From positions 62,001 to 126,000 of the forward strand of contig JBFWOQ010000003.1 in NCBI GenBank assembly GCA_050250395.1: a stretch of DNA of 64,000 bases, given 5' to 3'. Below the pieces are notes generated by a model, which worked only from the letters and a program-made list of their open reading frames with translations, was not told where the DNA came from and did no database searches. Numbering within the stretch: position 1 is the first letter of the stretch; the number at the start of each line of letters is the position of its first letter. A program made the translations under genes and the position numbers. Source of the DNA: JAGPUQ01 sp050250395 (GTDB lineage: Bacteria > Pseudomonadota > Gammaproteobacteria > Pseudomonadales > Porticoccaceae). This document shows positions 35,824 to 44,404 of the stretch, piece by piece.

Positions 35824-37566
35824 CTATTTCAACGTCATCTGCTGGCGCACTTCCAGGCCGCGCTCGGTAACGACGGCAACGACAGATACCCGATCGATAC
35901 CCGCCGAAAGATGGTTCAGCGCCGCCCGCATCGGCGCCATGGCTGCGTCCACATCGGGACCGGGAACGCGCCCGGGGTGGGCGGCGGCCTCCGCGGCGCG
36001 CGCCATTGCACTCAAGGAGTGCGTCATCTCGTCGAGCTTGCCCATCAACAGACTGTAGATTGCGCCATCGTAGCCCATGGACAACAGCGGCGGCGGTGCG
36101 GAGCCCTTGGCGGTCAGATGTTCCACCACCGACTGCTTCGCGTTGGCACCGATCGCGATGCCGATCCCGCCCTCCCGCACGGCGATAAAGGCCGCGCGGG
36201 AGTTCGCCGACAGGACACCGCCGGCCAGCGGCCCGAGGTCGATGGGCTGCGGCTCGGCGGTGGGGCTCAGGTTCACTGCCGCGAGCTGGGGCACGAAGCC
36301 CTGCGCCATGCCGATCAACCCGGCGGGATTGGGCGAGGCGACGATCAGCGTGGCTTCGATGGCCGCGGGTTTGTCGCCGGTCCATTTCAGGTCGGTGAGG
36401 GCCACGCGGGCGCCACTGAACCAGCCGGCGGCCATATAGAGCCCGGCGAGCTGCTGGGCAAAGGCGCCGGAGCCGGTGTTGAGCGCCGCGAACCATTCGC
36501 ACTGATAGGGCGTGGCGTTGATGGCCGTGGCGCGCGCTTGCAGAAATTCCGCCAGCTTGTCGAGCTTGGCGCCAAAGCCGAAATCCATTCCCTGGCGGTC
36601 CCCGGCGCCGCCCAGACCCGGCACCGGCGCGGGGATCGGCAGTAGACCCTGGAGCAGATCCGGGCGCAATTCGACGATGGAAGTCATCGTCATGGCATTC
36701 GCCTCCAACCGGTCATAGCCACCGACGACACGAGGCACGGCGTCGGCCATCCCGGCCAGTTCGCGGCGACAGGCGGGTGACAGCGTGTTGCCCCGCGCGG
36801 CAAGGAGGTCGGCGAACCCGGCATCCCTGCCCTCTCCGGCCGCCAGCGCCCCGGCGAGACGCTTGTTGTCGAGCAGGAAGGTGCCGTGCGGCCCGAAGCC
36901 GTAATCGCGGTTGAGCTGGGCCAGTTCGTCGCTGTCGCGCAAGCTGTGCGCCGGGCGCTGCAGCCCGAGCTGCTCGGCCAGCGGCGGTCCCTCGGTGCCG
37001 GCGTCCAGCGTCGCCACCAGATGTTGGTCCAGAATGGCAATCACCAGCGCCGGCACGTCGGCTTGCAGTTCCATGCGCCAGTAGGGGTGGCCGTCGATTT
37101 CGGCTACCGGCAGCGGACTGCCGCGCCGTGTTTCGAGATCGGCAATGAACGCACGGAATGCGTCGGGATCCGCCAGCTCGATACGCAGTACCGGCAGCAG
37201 GTTCACGCCGTAGATCGCGGCCAGGGCATCGCGGCGAATGCCCATGTTCTCCATGCCCTCGATGCTCAACCGGCCCTCGGCCAGCGTCATCGTCGCGAGC
37301 AGCTTTTCCGCGGCCGCATCCGGATGGCTGGCCAGCTCCGTGCGCAGCGCCGCCACGCTTTCACCAAGCGCCGTGTCAAGCGGTTTGAGGCGATCGAACC
37401 AGGCCTGGGAAACGGCGTCGGGAAGCGGCTTGAGATTGGCGAAGACATACGCCGTATCGGCGGGCACAAAGGCCAGCGGCGCGTCTTTGCTCTGCCGAGT
37501 ACAACCCGTCGCGGCCAACACCGCGGCCACGGCAAGCGACAACAGCAGGCTGCGGGAAATGTTCAT
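35824..37566 (-). CDS. Predicted lipoprotein of unknown function, 580 aa
   Basis: I do not recognise the family with certainty. The start MNISRSLLLSLAVAAVLAATGC is a clear lipoprotein signal with lipidation Cys22, so the protein should sit in the envelope. The mature part begins FVPADTAYVFANLKPLP and is a large soluble Ala/Leu-rich domain. IVELRPDLLQGLLPIPAPVPGLGG lies mid-protein; there are no catalytic motifs I can name and no repeats. ATG 37566 fits the signal peptide; an upstream open stretch does not. It ends 24 bp before nfeD, suggesting a lipoprotein-nfeD-SPFH operon. Confidence 0.72.
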   Translation of the reverse strand: MNISRSLLLSLAVAAVLAATGCTRQSKDAPLAFVPADTAYVFANLKPLPDAVSQAWFDRLKPLDTALGESVAALRTELASHPDAAAEKLLATMTLAEGRLSIEGMENMGIRRDALAAIYGVNLLPVLRIELADPDAFRAFIADLETRRGSPLPVAEIDGHPYWRMELQADVPALVIAILDQHLVATLDAGTEGPPLAEQLGLQRPAHSLRDSDELAQLNRDYGFGPHGTFLLDNKRLAGALAAGEGRDAGFADLLAARGNTLSPACRRELAGMADAVPRVVGGYDRLEANAMTMTSIVELRPDLLQGLLPIPAPVPGLGGAGDRQGMDFGFGAKLDKLAEFLQARATAINATPYQCEWFAALNTGSGAFAQQLAGLYMAAGWFSGARVALTDLKWTGDKPAAIEATLIVASPNPAGLIGMAQGFVPQLAAVNLSPTAEPQPIDLGPLAGGVLSANSRAAFIAVREGGIGIAIGANAKQSVVEHLTAKGSAPPPLLSMGYDGAIYSLLMGKLDEMTHSLSAMARAAEAAAHPGRVPGPDVDAAMAPMRAALNHLSAGIDRVSVVAVVTERGLEVRQQMTLK

Positions 37567-37730
37567 GTGCGGCTCCTTGTGTTCGGCAAAACTTCCAAGC
37601 ATCGCGCCGGGCAATCCGGATCGGCGCGACATCCACCCGGCGCCCACCGTGACACCGGCGTCGCGCGCGGGAATCCTATCATGAGGCAGCCGGATTACCG
37701 GGTTCCTTCACAACTGCGACGACCAACCCG

Positions 37731-38747
37731 CTACAGAAATTCCGGCAGCACCTGCTCGGTGAACAGCGTGAAGCTGGTGTGACTCACGGGCGCGCACAGC
37801 AGATAGTCGAGTCCGACGTCGGCTTGCAGCGCGCGGATTTGGTCGACCACCTGTGCCGGCGTGCCGTGAATCATCACCTCGCGAACATAGCGCTCCACCG
37901 CTTCATCGCCTGACTCGGCGATATCGTCCTGCGGCGCCATCAGCCCGGCGCTGATCGCCTTGCCGGCATTGTCCTTGTTCGCATAGGCACTCACCGTCCA
38001 GGCGGCGCCCTGTTCGGCAACGCGCCGCGCTTCGGCCGCGGTTTCCGCCACGGCAATCAACCGCGCCATGGGCAGATCGCGCCCGGCCACTGGATGCCCA
38101 TGGCGCGCCAGCTCGCGGCGATAGAGCTCGCGCTTGAGACCGAGATCGCCCCGGCTGCAATGGGGATCCAGCATGATGGAGTAGCCCCGGCGCGCGGCCC
38201 ACTCGATCGCCGGCGGCGATGACGCCGCCACCCACAGCGGCGGATGCGGCTGCTGGTGCGGTTTGGGCAGCACCTCGACATCGTTGAATTGCCAGTGCCG
38301 GCCGGACCAGTTCAGACGCGCATCGCGCCAGGCGGCGACCACGATATCCACCGCCTCCCGAAAACGCTCCTGACTTTCTTCCGCCGGCACCCCAAAGGCG
38401 CGGAACTCGCCCGGATCGAAGCCGCGCCCGGCGCCCCAGTTGACGCGCCCGCCGCTCAGCACGTCGAGCAGCGCGATTTCCTCGGCCAGGCGCAACGGGT
38501 GGTAGAGCGCGGCGAGGGAAACGCCGGTGCCGATGCGCAGGTTGCGGGTGCGATCCGCCACATGCATGGCCATCAAGTGGATCGAAGGGCAGACGCTGTA
38601 GGTGGTGAAGTGATGCTCGGCGAGCCAGACGCAGTCGTAGCCGCTGCGGTCCATGATCTCGATGCGTTCGAGGGCGCGCCGATACACGGTCGCCAGCGGA
38701 ATGCGCCGGCCCGGCCAACTGAAGAATTGCAGGACGCCGAATTTCAT
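37731..38747 (-). CDS. LLM-class flavin-dependent oxidoreductase
   Basis: A 338-aa luciferase-like TIM-barrel protein. KFGVLQFFSWPGRR, YDCVWLAEHHFTTY, GTGVSLAALYHPLRLAEEIALLDVLSGGRVNWGAGRGF and the His/Pro-rich PKPHQQPHPPLWVAA are typical of the bacterial luciferase family that uses reduced FMN. The EHHF motif points to the alkanal-monooxygenase-like branch rather than to F420 enzymes. Substrate unknown. ATG 38747 is chosen; nine upstream codons are open. It is not an obvious duplicate of the other LLM gene at 19749. Confidence 0.85.
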   Translation of the reverse strand: MKFGVLQFFSWPGRRIPLATVYRRALERIEIMDRSGYDCVWLAEHHFTTYSVCPSIHLMAMHVADRTRNLRIGTGVSLAALYHPLRLAEEIALLDVLSGGRVNWGAGRGFDPGEFRAFGVPAEESQERFREAVDIVVAAWRDARLNWSGRHWQFNDVEVLPKPHQQPHPPLWVAASSPPAIEWAARRGYSIMLDPHCSRGDLGLKRELYRRELARHGHPVAGRDLPMARLIAVAETAAEARRVAEQGAAWTVSAYANKDNAGKAISAGLMAPQDDIAESGDEAVERYVREVMIHGTPAQVVDQIRALQADVGLDYLLCAPVSHTSFTLFTEQVLPEFL

Positions 38748-38825
38748 GGCTCGGGACTCCCGTGGCCTGACCAAAATCCTGCGCCCGGCCCGGATGGAGG
38801 CTGGCCGCCGGGCCTCACAACCTGA

Positions 38826-39890
38826 TCACAGCGCCAGCAACTCCGGCGGCAGCACCCCGGGTTGGGCACAGGCGACGGTGACATGGCCCACCTTGCGCCC
38901 GGGCCTTGGCTCCTTGCCGTAATCGTGCAGGTGCGCGCCGGGAATCGCCAGTACCCGGGCCGCATCCGGCACCGCGCCGATCAGGTTCAGCATGGCGTAG
39001 TCGCCGCGCGGACGGGTGCTGCCGAGCGGCAATCCCATAATGGCGCGCAGGTGGTTTTCGAACTGGCTGGTCTCGGCGCCCTCGATCGTCCAGTGCCCGG
39101 AATTGTGGACCCGGGGCGCAAATTCGTTGGCGAGCAACTCGCCGCCGACCTGAAAGAATTCCACCGCCAGCACGCCCACATAATCGAGTGCGTCCAAGAG
39201 CCGGTGGGTCTGCGCCTCGGCAGCCGCATGCATGGCATCGCCGGGGCGGCACACCGTGGTGTGGAGCATGCCGTCGCGATGGGTGTTTTCCGACAGCGGA
39301 TAACAGGCGACGGCGCCCTCGCGGTCGCGGGCAGCGATCAGGGACACCTCTCTATCGAAGGGCACCAGTCTTTCCAGCAATGCCAGCTGATCGCCCAACT
39401 CGCGCCCGGCCGCCGCAACGTCCGCCGCTGTGCGCAACAGCCACTGGCCCTTGCCGTCATAGCCCTGGGAGCGGGTCTTGAGCACCGCCGGCAGGCCGAG
39501 TTCGGCCACCGCGCGCGGCAGTTCAGCGGTACCGGCGACGGCAACGAAGTCCGCCGTGGCCATGCCCAGTTCGAGGAACAGAGCCTTTTCATGGAAGCGG
39601 TCCTGCGCCACGCCCAAGGCGCGTGCCCCGGGGTAGACGGGCACCCGACCCGCGAGAAATTCGAGGCTGCGCGCCGGCACATTCTCGAAATCGAAGCTGA
39701 CCACATCGGCGCGTTCGGCGAGCTGGAGCAGCGAGCGCTCGCAATCGTAGGGTGCGGTGATGAGCTCCCCCAGCGGGCCGGCACAGGCATCGGGCGCCGG
39801 GTCGAGAAACAGAAAACGGTGCGCCCAGGGATGTCCGGCCATGGCCAGCATGCGCGCCAGTTGCCCGCCGCCGATGACACCGACGATCAC
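38826..39890 (-). CDS. purK: N5-carboxyaminoimidazole ribonucleotide synthase PurK
   Basis: A 354-aa ATP-grasp enzyme that makes N5-CAIR from AIR, bicarbonate and ATP in purine synthesis. VGVIGGGQLARMLAMAG at the start, LKTRSQGYDGKGQW (ATP-grasp loop), NEFAPRVHNSGHWTIEG and TSQFENHLRAI are diagnostic. GTG 39890 overlaps the purE TGA as GTGA, so translation is coupled. PurE acts next on its product. Confidence 0.96.
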   Translation of the reverse strand: MIVGVIGGGQLARMLAMAGHPWAHRFLFLDPAPDACAGPLGELITAPYDCERSLLQLAERADVVSFDFENVPARSLEFLAGRVPVYPGARALGVAQDRFHEKALFLELGMATADFVAVAGTAELPRAVAELGLPAVLKTRSQGYDGKGQWLLRTAADVAAAGRELGDQLALLERLVPFDREVSLIAARDREGAVACYPLSENTHRDGMLHTTVCRPGDAMHAAAEAQTHRLLDALDYVGVLAVEFFQVGGELLANEFAPRVHNSGHWTIEGAETSQFENHLRAIMGLPLGSTRPRGDYAMLNLIGAVPDAARVLAIPGAHLHDYGKEPRPGRKVGHVTVACAQPGVLPPELLAL

Positions 39891-40402
39891 GGCTGAACGA
39901 CTCGCGGATCGGGACTCGCCAGCACCCGCTCGGTCTGCGCGGCGCGGTACGCGGCCAACACCTTGCGGATACGGGGATATTTGTTGGCCAGCATGGCGGC
40001 CGCCAGCAGGGCGGCGTTGATCGCGCCGGCGCGGCCGATGGCGAGCGTGCCCACGGGTATCCCGGCGGGCATCTGCACGATGGAAAGCAGGGAATCGACG
40101 CCGTTCAGCACCCGTGATTGCACCGGTACGCCGAGCACCGGCAGCGCCGTCTTGGCGGCCGCCATGCCCGGCAGATGGGCGGCGCCGCCGGCGCCCGCGA
40201 TGATCACCTCAAGCCCGCGCGCCTGCGCTGCGGCGGCGTAGTCAAACAGCTTGTCCGGGGTTCGGTGCGCCGAGATGACTTCCACTTCGTGGGGAATGCC
40301 CAGTTCTTCGAGCGTGGCCGCGGCGTGATTGAGTGTCTCCCAGTCCGACTGCGACCCCATGATCACGCCGACCAGGGAGGTAGCCTTGCGCCGGGATGCC
40401 AT
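39887..40402 (-). CDS. purE: N5-carboxyaminoimidazole ribonucleotide mutase PurE
   Basis: A 171-aa class I PurE that converts N5-CAIR to CAIR. VGVIMGSQSDWETL, VISAHRTPDKLFDYA with the catalytic His, and GAGGAAHLPGMAAAKT are complete. Class I is supported by the accompanying PurK. It is the first gene of the purEK pair. Its ATG has only a weak ribosome site, and the probable promoter lies about 200 bp upstream. Confidence 0.96.
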   Translation of the reverse strand: MASRRKATSLVGVIMGSQSDWETLNHAAATLEELGIPHEVEVISAHRTPDKLFDYAAAAQARGLEVIIAGAGGAAHLPGMAAAKTALPVLGVPVQSRVLNGVDSLLSIVQMPAGIPVGTLAIGRAGAINAALLAAAMLANKYPRIRKVLAAYRAAQTERVLASPDPRVVQP

Positions 40403-40738
40403 CAGCCCGTCACCGCGGCATCGAAAGCCGCTGCTGGACGAACTGGATGGCGAATGGTTGCGGCGGTCAGCGCGGGCGCTGAAGTCGGCTCAGGGTGCAT
40501 GGGATTGTCCGTCGGGGCCGGCCGGTCGGCATTTGGTTATCCGGGAATTCCACCGTCCCGGTTCACGGTGAATGGCAAGGCGACCTGATCGCATCTGTGG
40601 CCGGCTGGAATTCTACCCTGCCCCAGCGCCCAAGTCAGGACATCGCCGGGCCGCGCTTTGCCGCGGTCGTGACGAGGGCACGCAACCCCTCGCGGCGCTG
40701 ACACGCGATGGCAACGCAGAGGTACCAGACTGTGAGCT
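40403..40738. other. Divergent intergenic region purE / pyruvate kinase
   Basis: 336 bp without a supported gene. A likely purE promoter is at 40610-40638. No PurR-like palindrome was recognised. The long 5' leader of purE (about 200 nt) is otherwise featureless to my reading. Confidence 0.5.
40610..40638 (-). promoter_or_regulatory. Candidate purE promoter
   Basis: On the minus strand: CTGACT (40638-40633), a 17-bp spacer, TAGAAT (40615-40610). The -35 matches consensus at four positions. The start would be near 40603. Confidence 0.42.
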
Positions 40739-42658
40739 GTGATCCCTCACCCTAAGCGAGCCGTGGCGCCAACCCCTCTCACCCCGACGCCCCTCAGCCC
40801 GCCCCCCCTCGACATCGTGGCGCTCGCCAGGCTGCGCGCCGAACTGGCAAGGCTGCAAGACACGGCAGCAGCGCAGGCGGAACAGATCGTCGCTCAGCAT
40901 TGCGCTGGCGGCGATGCAAGTCCCAGTCTGTGGAACTTCGCGCATTATCTGGCGTTGCGCAGCCGCGATCTGCGTCCCCTGCAGGAGCGCCTGGCGCGCG
41001 CCGCGCTATCGTCGCTCGGGCGCAGCGAAGCCCATGTCATGGCGACCCTGGAGCAGGTCATCGCCCTGCTGGATCTCGCCCTCGATCTTCCGGGCGCCAC
41101 GCGCACCGCCACGGCCGTCGACTTCGACACCGGCGAGGGTCTGCTGCGCGCCCGTCGGGAGCTGTTGTTCGGTCCCCTCCCGAGCGCACGGACATCCCAC
41201 ATCATGGTCACCCTGCCGGCGGCAGCCGCGCTCGACCCGACACTGGTGGAGGGGCTGCTGTACGCCGGCATGGATTGCGCGCGCATCAACTGCGCGCACG
41301 ACTCTCCCACGCAATGGCAGGCCATGATCGACCATGTTCGGACCGCAGCGGCCGCGCAGGACAAGTCCTGCCGCATTCTCATGGACCTCGCGGGTCCCAA
41401 GCTGCGCACCGGCGCTATCGCCGCCAGCGCCTTGACCCTCGGCGACACCCTGCATCTGGTGGCGGGTCGTCCGTCCCCGGCCCAGGACGACGCGCCGGTC
41501 GCGCTCGGCTTTACCGCCGCGGTAATTGCGGCGTTGCGGAGCGGCGATCACATCGCTTTCACGGATCGTCGCGGCAAGCAGCGCACACTGGAAATCGTGG
41601 AGAGCGGCGACGGCAGCGTCCTGATCGCCCATTGCCCCAAGCGCGCCGTCATCGACGACACCACGGAATTCGCGTTTCCGCACACCACCGGAGCGCCGCC
41701 AGCGCGCGCGGCCCTGGCGGACACCGCAGCGGCCATCCGGCTGCATGAGGGCGATTCTCTGCTCCTGACCCGGAGCCCGGCGCCGGGCCGGCCGGCGCAG
41801 CCGGACACCGATGGTGGCGTATCGCAACCCGCGTCGGTCTCCTGCTGCGAGCCCGCGGCACTGGATTATCTGCGCGTCGGCGAGGAGGTCTGGATCGATG
41901 ACGGCAAACTGGGCGGGGTGATCGACCGGATCGACGCCGAGGGCGCACGGATCACCATCACTTGCGCCGGTCCCCGGGGTCACAAACTGCGCGCCGACAA
42001 GGGACTCAACTTCCCCGTTTCCCGGCTCGACCTGCCGGCGCTGACCGCCAAGGATTACCGCGATCTCGACTTCGTCGCGCAACATGCCGACCTGGTGGGT
42101 CTTTCCTTCACGCAATCGCGCGCGGACGTCGAGGTGCTGGCGCAAGCACTCGCGGCACGCGGGGCCGGCGCCCTGCCCATCGTCGCCAAGATCGAAACCG
42201 CACGGGGCGTGGAGAATCTGCCCGAAATACTGCTCGGAACCCCGGACCCCCATCCGCTCGGCGTGATGATCGCGCGCGGCGATCTGATGGTGGAAATCGG
42301 CGGCGAACGCATGGCGGAAATGCAGGAGGAAATCCTGTGGCTGTGCGAAGCCGCCCATGTCCCCGTGATCTGGGCGACCCAGGTGCTGGAGACCCTGGCC
42401 AAGAAGGGCACCCTGTCACGTCCGGAGCTCACCGACGCCGCCGCTTCCGCCCGCGCCGACTGCGTGATGCTCAACAAGGGCCCCCATATCCTGCGCGCGG
42501 TCGCCCTGCTGGCCGATATCCTGCGCCGCATGGCGGGTCATCAGAACAAGAAAAACCCGCAGTTGCGGGCGCTGTCCCTCGCCGGCCGGATCACCTCGCA
42601 CATGGTGCCGCCCGCTCGATCCTGCCCGCTGAGCTGTCCCGCTGAGCTGTCCCGCTGA
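40739..42658 (+). CDS. Atypical pyruvate kinase with duplicated B-domain-like region
   Basis: A 639-aa pyruvate kinase family protein. An N-terminal region of about 150 residues (NFAHYLALRSRDLRPLQERL) has no match in classical PKs. The barrel begins HIMVTLPAAAALDPTLVEGLLYAG with RINCAHD, then DLAGPKLRTG, in which Lys221 replaces the Glu of K+-dependent enzymes. The B region (221-420) is twice normal length and looks duplicated. Catalytic Lys484 and Glu486 (VAKIETARG), GVMIARGDLMVEIG and ATQVLETL are kept. The usual C-terminal regulatory domain is missing. The chain ends inside a 13-bp tandem repeat. GTG 40739 is the earliest start and has only a distant ribosome site; later GTGs are possible. 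It may not follow standard allosteric control. Confidence 0.82.
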   Translation: MIPHPKRAVAPTPLTPTPLSPPPLDIVALARLRAELARLQDTAAAQAEQIVAQHCAGGDASPSLWNFAHYLALRSRDLRPLQERLARAALSSLGRSEAHVMATLEQVIALLDLALDLPGATRTATAVDFDTGEGLLRARRELLFGPLPSARTSHIMVTLPAAAALDPTLVEGLLYAGMDCARINCAHDSPTQWQAMIDHVRTAAAAQDKSCRILMDLAGPKLRTGAIAASALTLGDTLHLVAGRPSPAQDDAPVALGFTAAVIAALRSGDHIAFTDRRGKQRTLEIVESGDGSVLIAHCPKRAVIDDTTEFAFPHTTGAPPARAALADTAAAIRLHEGDSLLLTRSPAPGRPAQPDTDGGVSQPASVSCCEPAALDYLRVGEEVWIDDGKLGGVIDRIDAEGARITITCAGPRGHKLRADKGLNFPVSRLDLPALTAKDYRDLDFVAQHADLVGLSFTQSRADVEVLAQALAARGAGALPIVAKIETARGVENLPEILLGTPDPHPLGVMIARGDLMVEIGGERMAEMQEEILWLCEAAHVPVIWATQVLETLAKKGTLSRPELTDAAASARADCVMLNKGPHILRAVALLADILRRMAGHQNKKNPQLRALSLAGRITSHMVPPARSCPLSCPAELSR

Positions 42659-42692
42659 GCTGTCCCGCTGAGCTGTCCCGCCGAGCTGTCGC
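42628..42692 (+). repeat. 13-bp tandem repeat across the pyruvate kinase stop codon
   Basis: Four perfect copies of GCTGAGCTGTCCC (42628-42679) and one degenerate copy to about 42692. The TGA stop of the kinase lies in copy three. Thirteen is not a multiple of three, so gain or loss of a copy would change the frame and the last residues. Confidence 0.9.
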
Positions 42693-42763
42693 CCAGTACA
42701 GGTGCATCGGGCAGGCCGTTGGGAGTAGGCTGGCGGACACCGAAAATAATCAGTGGGGTTTCC

Positions 42764-43627
42764 ATGAACACAGCGACTGCCAAAGTATTGGCGACCGAAG
42801 TCTTCGCCGCCGGCTTTGTCTTCCTGGAGGGGCCGCGCTGGCGCAACGACCGGCTCTGGGTCTCCGACATGCTCGGCCATACCCTATACCGATTCGCCGC
42901 CGACGGCACCCGCGAGGCGGTGGCCGCGGTACCCGGCAAACCGTCGGGCATCGGTTTTCTGCCCGACGGCACGCCGCTGATCGTCTCCATGCACGACCGC
43001 AAGCTGATGAAGCTGGTAGCCGGCAAGCTGCAACTGCACGCCGACCTGTCCGAGCTCTGTCCCTACGAGATCAACGACATGGTGGTGGACCAGCGCGGCA
43101 ACGCCTACGTCGGCAACATCGGATTCAATCTGAGTGCCGGCGAAAAATTCAAACCCACCAATTTCGTGCTGGTAACGCCGGACGGCAAAGCCCGCGAGGT
43201 GGCGCGCGATCTCGCGGTGCCCAACGGCCCGGTGATCACCGCTGACGGCAAACGGCTGATCGTCGCCGAATCCTGGGCCAGGAAACTCACCGTTTTCGAC
43301 ATCGCCGCCGACGGCAGTCTGAGCCATCGCAAGGTATTCGCCGAACTCGACATAGCGCCGGACGGCATCTGCCTCGATGCCGAGGGCGCGATCTGGGTGG
43401 CCGGCTTCAACAGCGATACCTTCGTGCGCGTATTGGAGGGCGGCAAGGTCACCCACAAGGTCAAGGTGGTGGATCGCTATCCCGTGGCCTGCACCCTGGG
43501 CGGCGCCGACGGCCGCACGCTGTTCTGCCTGACCTACCAGGGCACGATCAAGGAAATGGGCCAGAACAAGGAAGCCTCCCGCATCGAAGTGGCACGCGTG
43601 GAAGTGCCGGCGGGCGGCTCGCCCTGA
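42764..43627 (+). CDS. SMP-30/gluconolactonase family protein
   Basis: A 287-aa six-bladed propeller of the SMP-30/LRE family, typically metal-dependent lactonases of sugar or other lactones. FLEGPRWRNDRLWVSD carries the first metal Glu, YEINDMVVDQRGNAYVGNIGF a second ligand region, and IAPDGICLDAEGAIWVAGF the Asp. No signal peptide. ATG 42764 is chosen over a frame open from 42719, which would begin inside the intergenic region. It lies about 70 bp after the tandem repeat. It is distinct from the strictosidine-synthase-like protein at 22345, which has a membrane anchor. Confidence 0.86.
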   Translation: MNTATAKVLATEVFAAGFVFLEGPRWRNDRLWVSDMLGHTLYRFAADGTREAVAAVPGKPSGIGFLPDGTPLIVSMHDRKLMKLVAGKLQLHADLSELCPYEINDMVVDQRGNAYVGNIGFNLSAGEKFKPTNFVLVTPDGKAREVARDLAVPNGPVITADGKRLIVAESWARKLTVFDIAADGSLSHRKVFAELDIAPDGICLDAEGAIWVAGFNSDTFVRVLEGGKVTHKVKVVDRYPVACTLGGADGRTLFCLTYQGTIKEMGQNKEASRIEVARVEVPAGGSP

Positions 43628-43740
43628 GGCAGGGCGGGCTGGGCCGCCGGCTCCCCGGCCACGGAGCAAAGCGGTCCAGCGCAACCCGCGGCCGGGCGCG
43701 GTCGGGCCCTTCAACCGGGTTGGTTGAGACAATGCAAGCC

Positions 43741-44286
43741 TCAAGAATCCGGGGCTTTGAGCGCCGTTGGCGTCACCGGCACGCGCGCCGCTTCGTTGCT
43801 CATCCACACCTCGCCGTCCTGCACCAGGCATTGCAGCCGCATGGTGCGCGTGGCGAGTGCGGCCAGCGCCTGACTGTCGGCAACGGACAGTTGCAGCACA
43901 CTCAGATTCTTGAGCCGCGTCAGCTTGCTTTCGAGCGACTTCCACCACAGTCCACAACTGCTGCCGTAACAGACCGCGACCACCCGCTCGGCACGCCCGC
44001 TGGCCTTGCGCAGGCGCGCTTCATCCGGCTGGCCGAGATCGATCCACAGCTTGATCTGGCCGGTCAGGTCTTTCACCCATATTTCAGGTTCGTCCGCCTC
44101 GGACAGGCCCCGGGTGAAGGCAATGCCCTCCTGGGCATGGAGCGCATACATCAGCACCCGCACCATCAGGCGTTCGTCGGTCTCCGAGGGATGACGCGCC
44201 AGCGTGAGCGCATGATCGGCGTAGTAGTTCCTGTCCATGTCGGCGATCTGGAGATCGGCCTTGTAGATCGTGGCCTTGAGCGCCAT
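43741..44286 (-). CDS. yaeQ: YaeQ family protein
   Basis: A 181-aa protein, the exact length of E. coli YaeQ. MALKATIYKADLQIADMDRNYYADHALTLARHPSETDERLMVRVLMYALHA is the family start, and PEIWVKDLTGQIKLWIDLGQPDEARLRKASGRA follows. The fold is PD-(D/E)XK nuclease-like; the real activity is unknown, though the E. coli protein compensates for loss of RfaH. It follows the convergent SMP-30 gene and precedes glgA with no clear operon link. Confidence 0.93.
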   Translation of the reverse strand: MALKATIYKADLQIADMDRNYYADHALTLARHPSETDERLMVRVLMYALHAQEGIAFTRGLSEADEPEIWVKDLTGQIKLWIDLGQPDEARLRKASGRAERVVAVCYGSSCGLWWKSLESKLTRLKNLSVLQLSVADSQALAALATRTMRLQCLVQDGEVWMSNEAARVPVTPTALKAPDS

Positions 44287-44404
44287 GCGTGGTATCCATT
44301 GATGAAAGGGGCGTGAGTTCCGGGTATCGAGCACCACCGGCCAGGTTCGCGGCGCCGGCGGCTGGTATCCGACCGGAGAGATGCCGCGGTTGAGCGTCGG
44401 GGAC

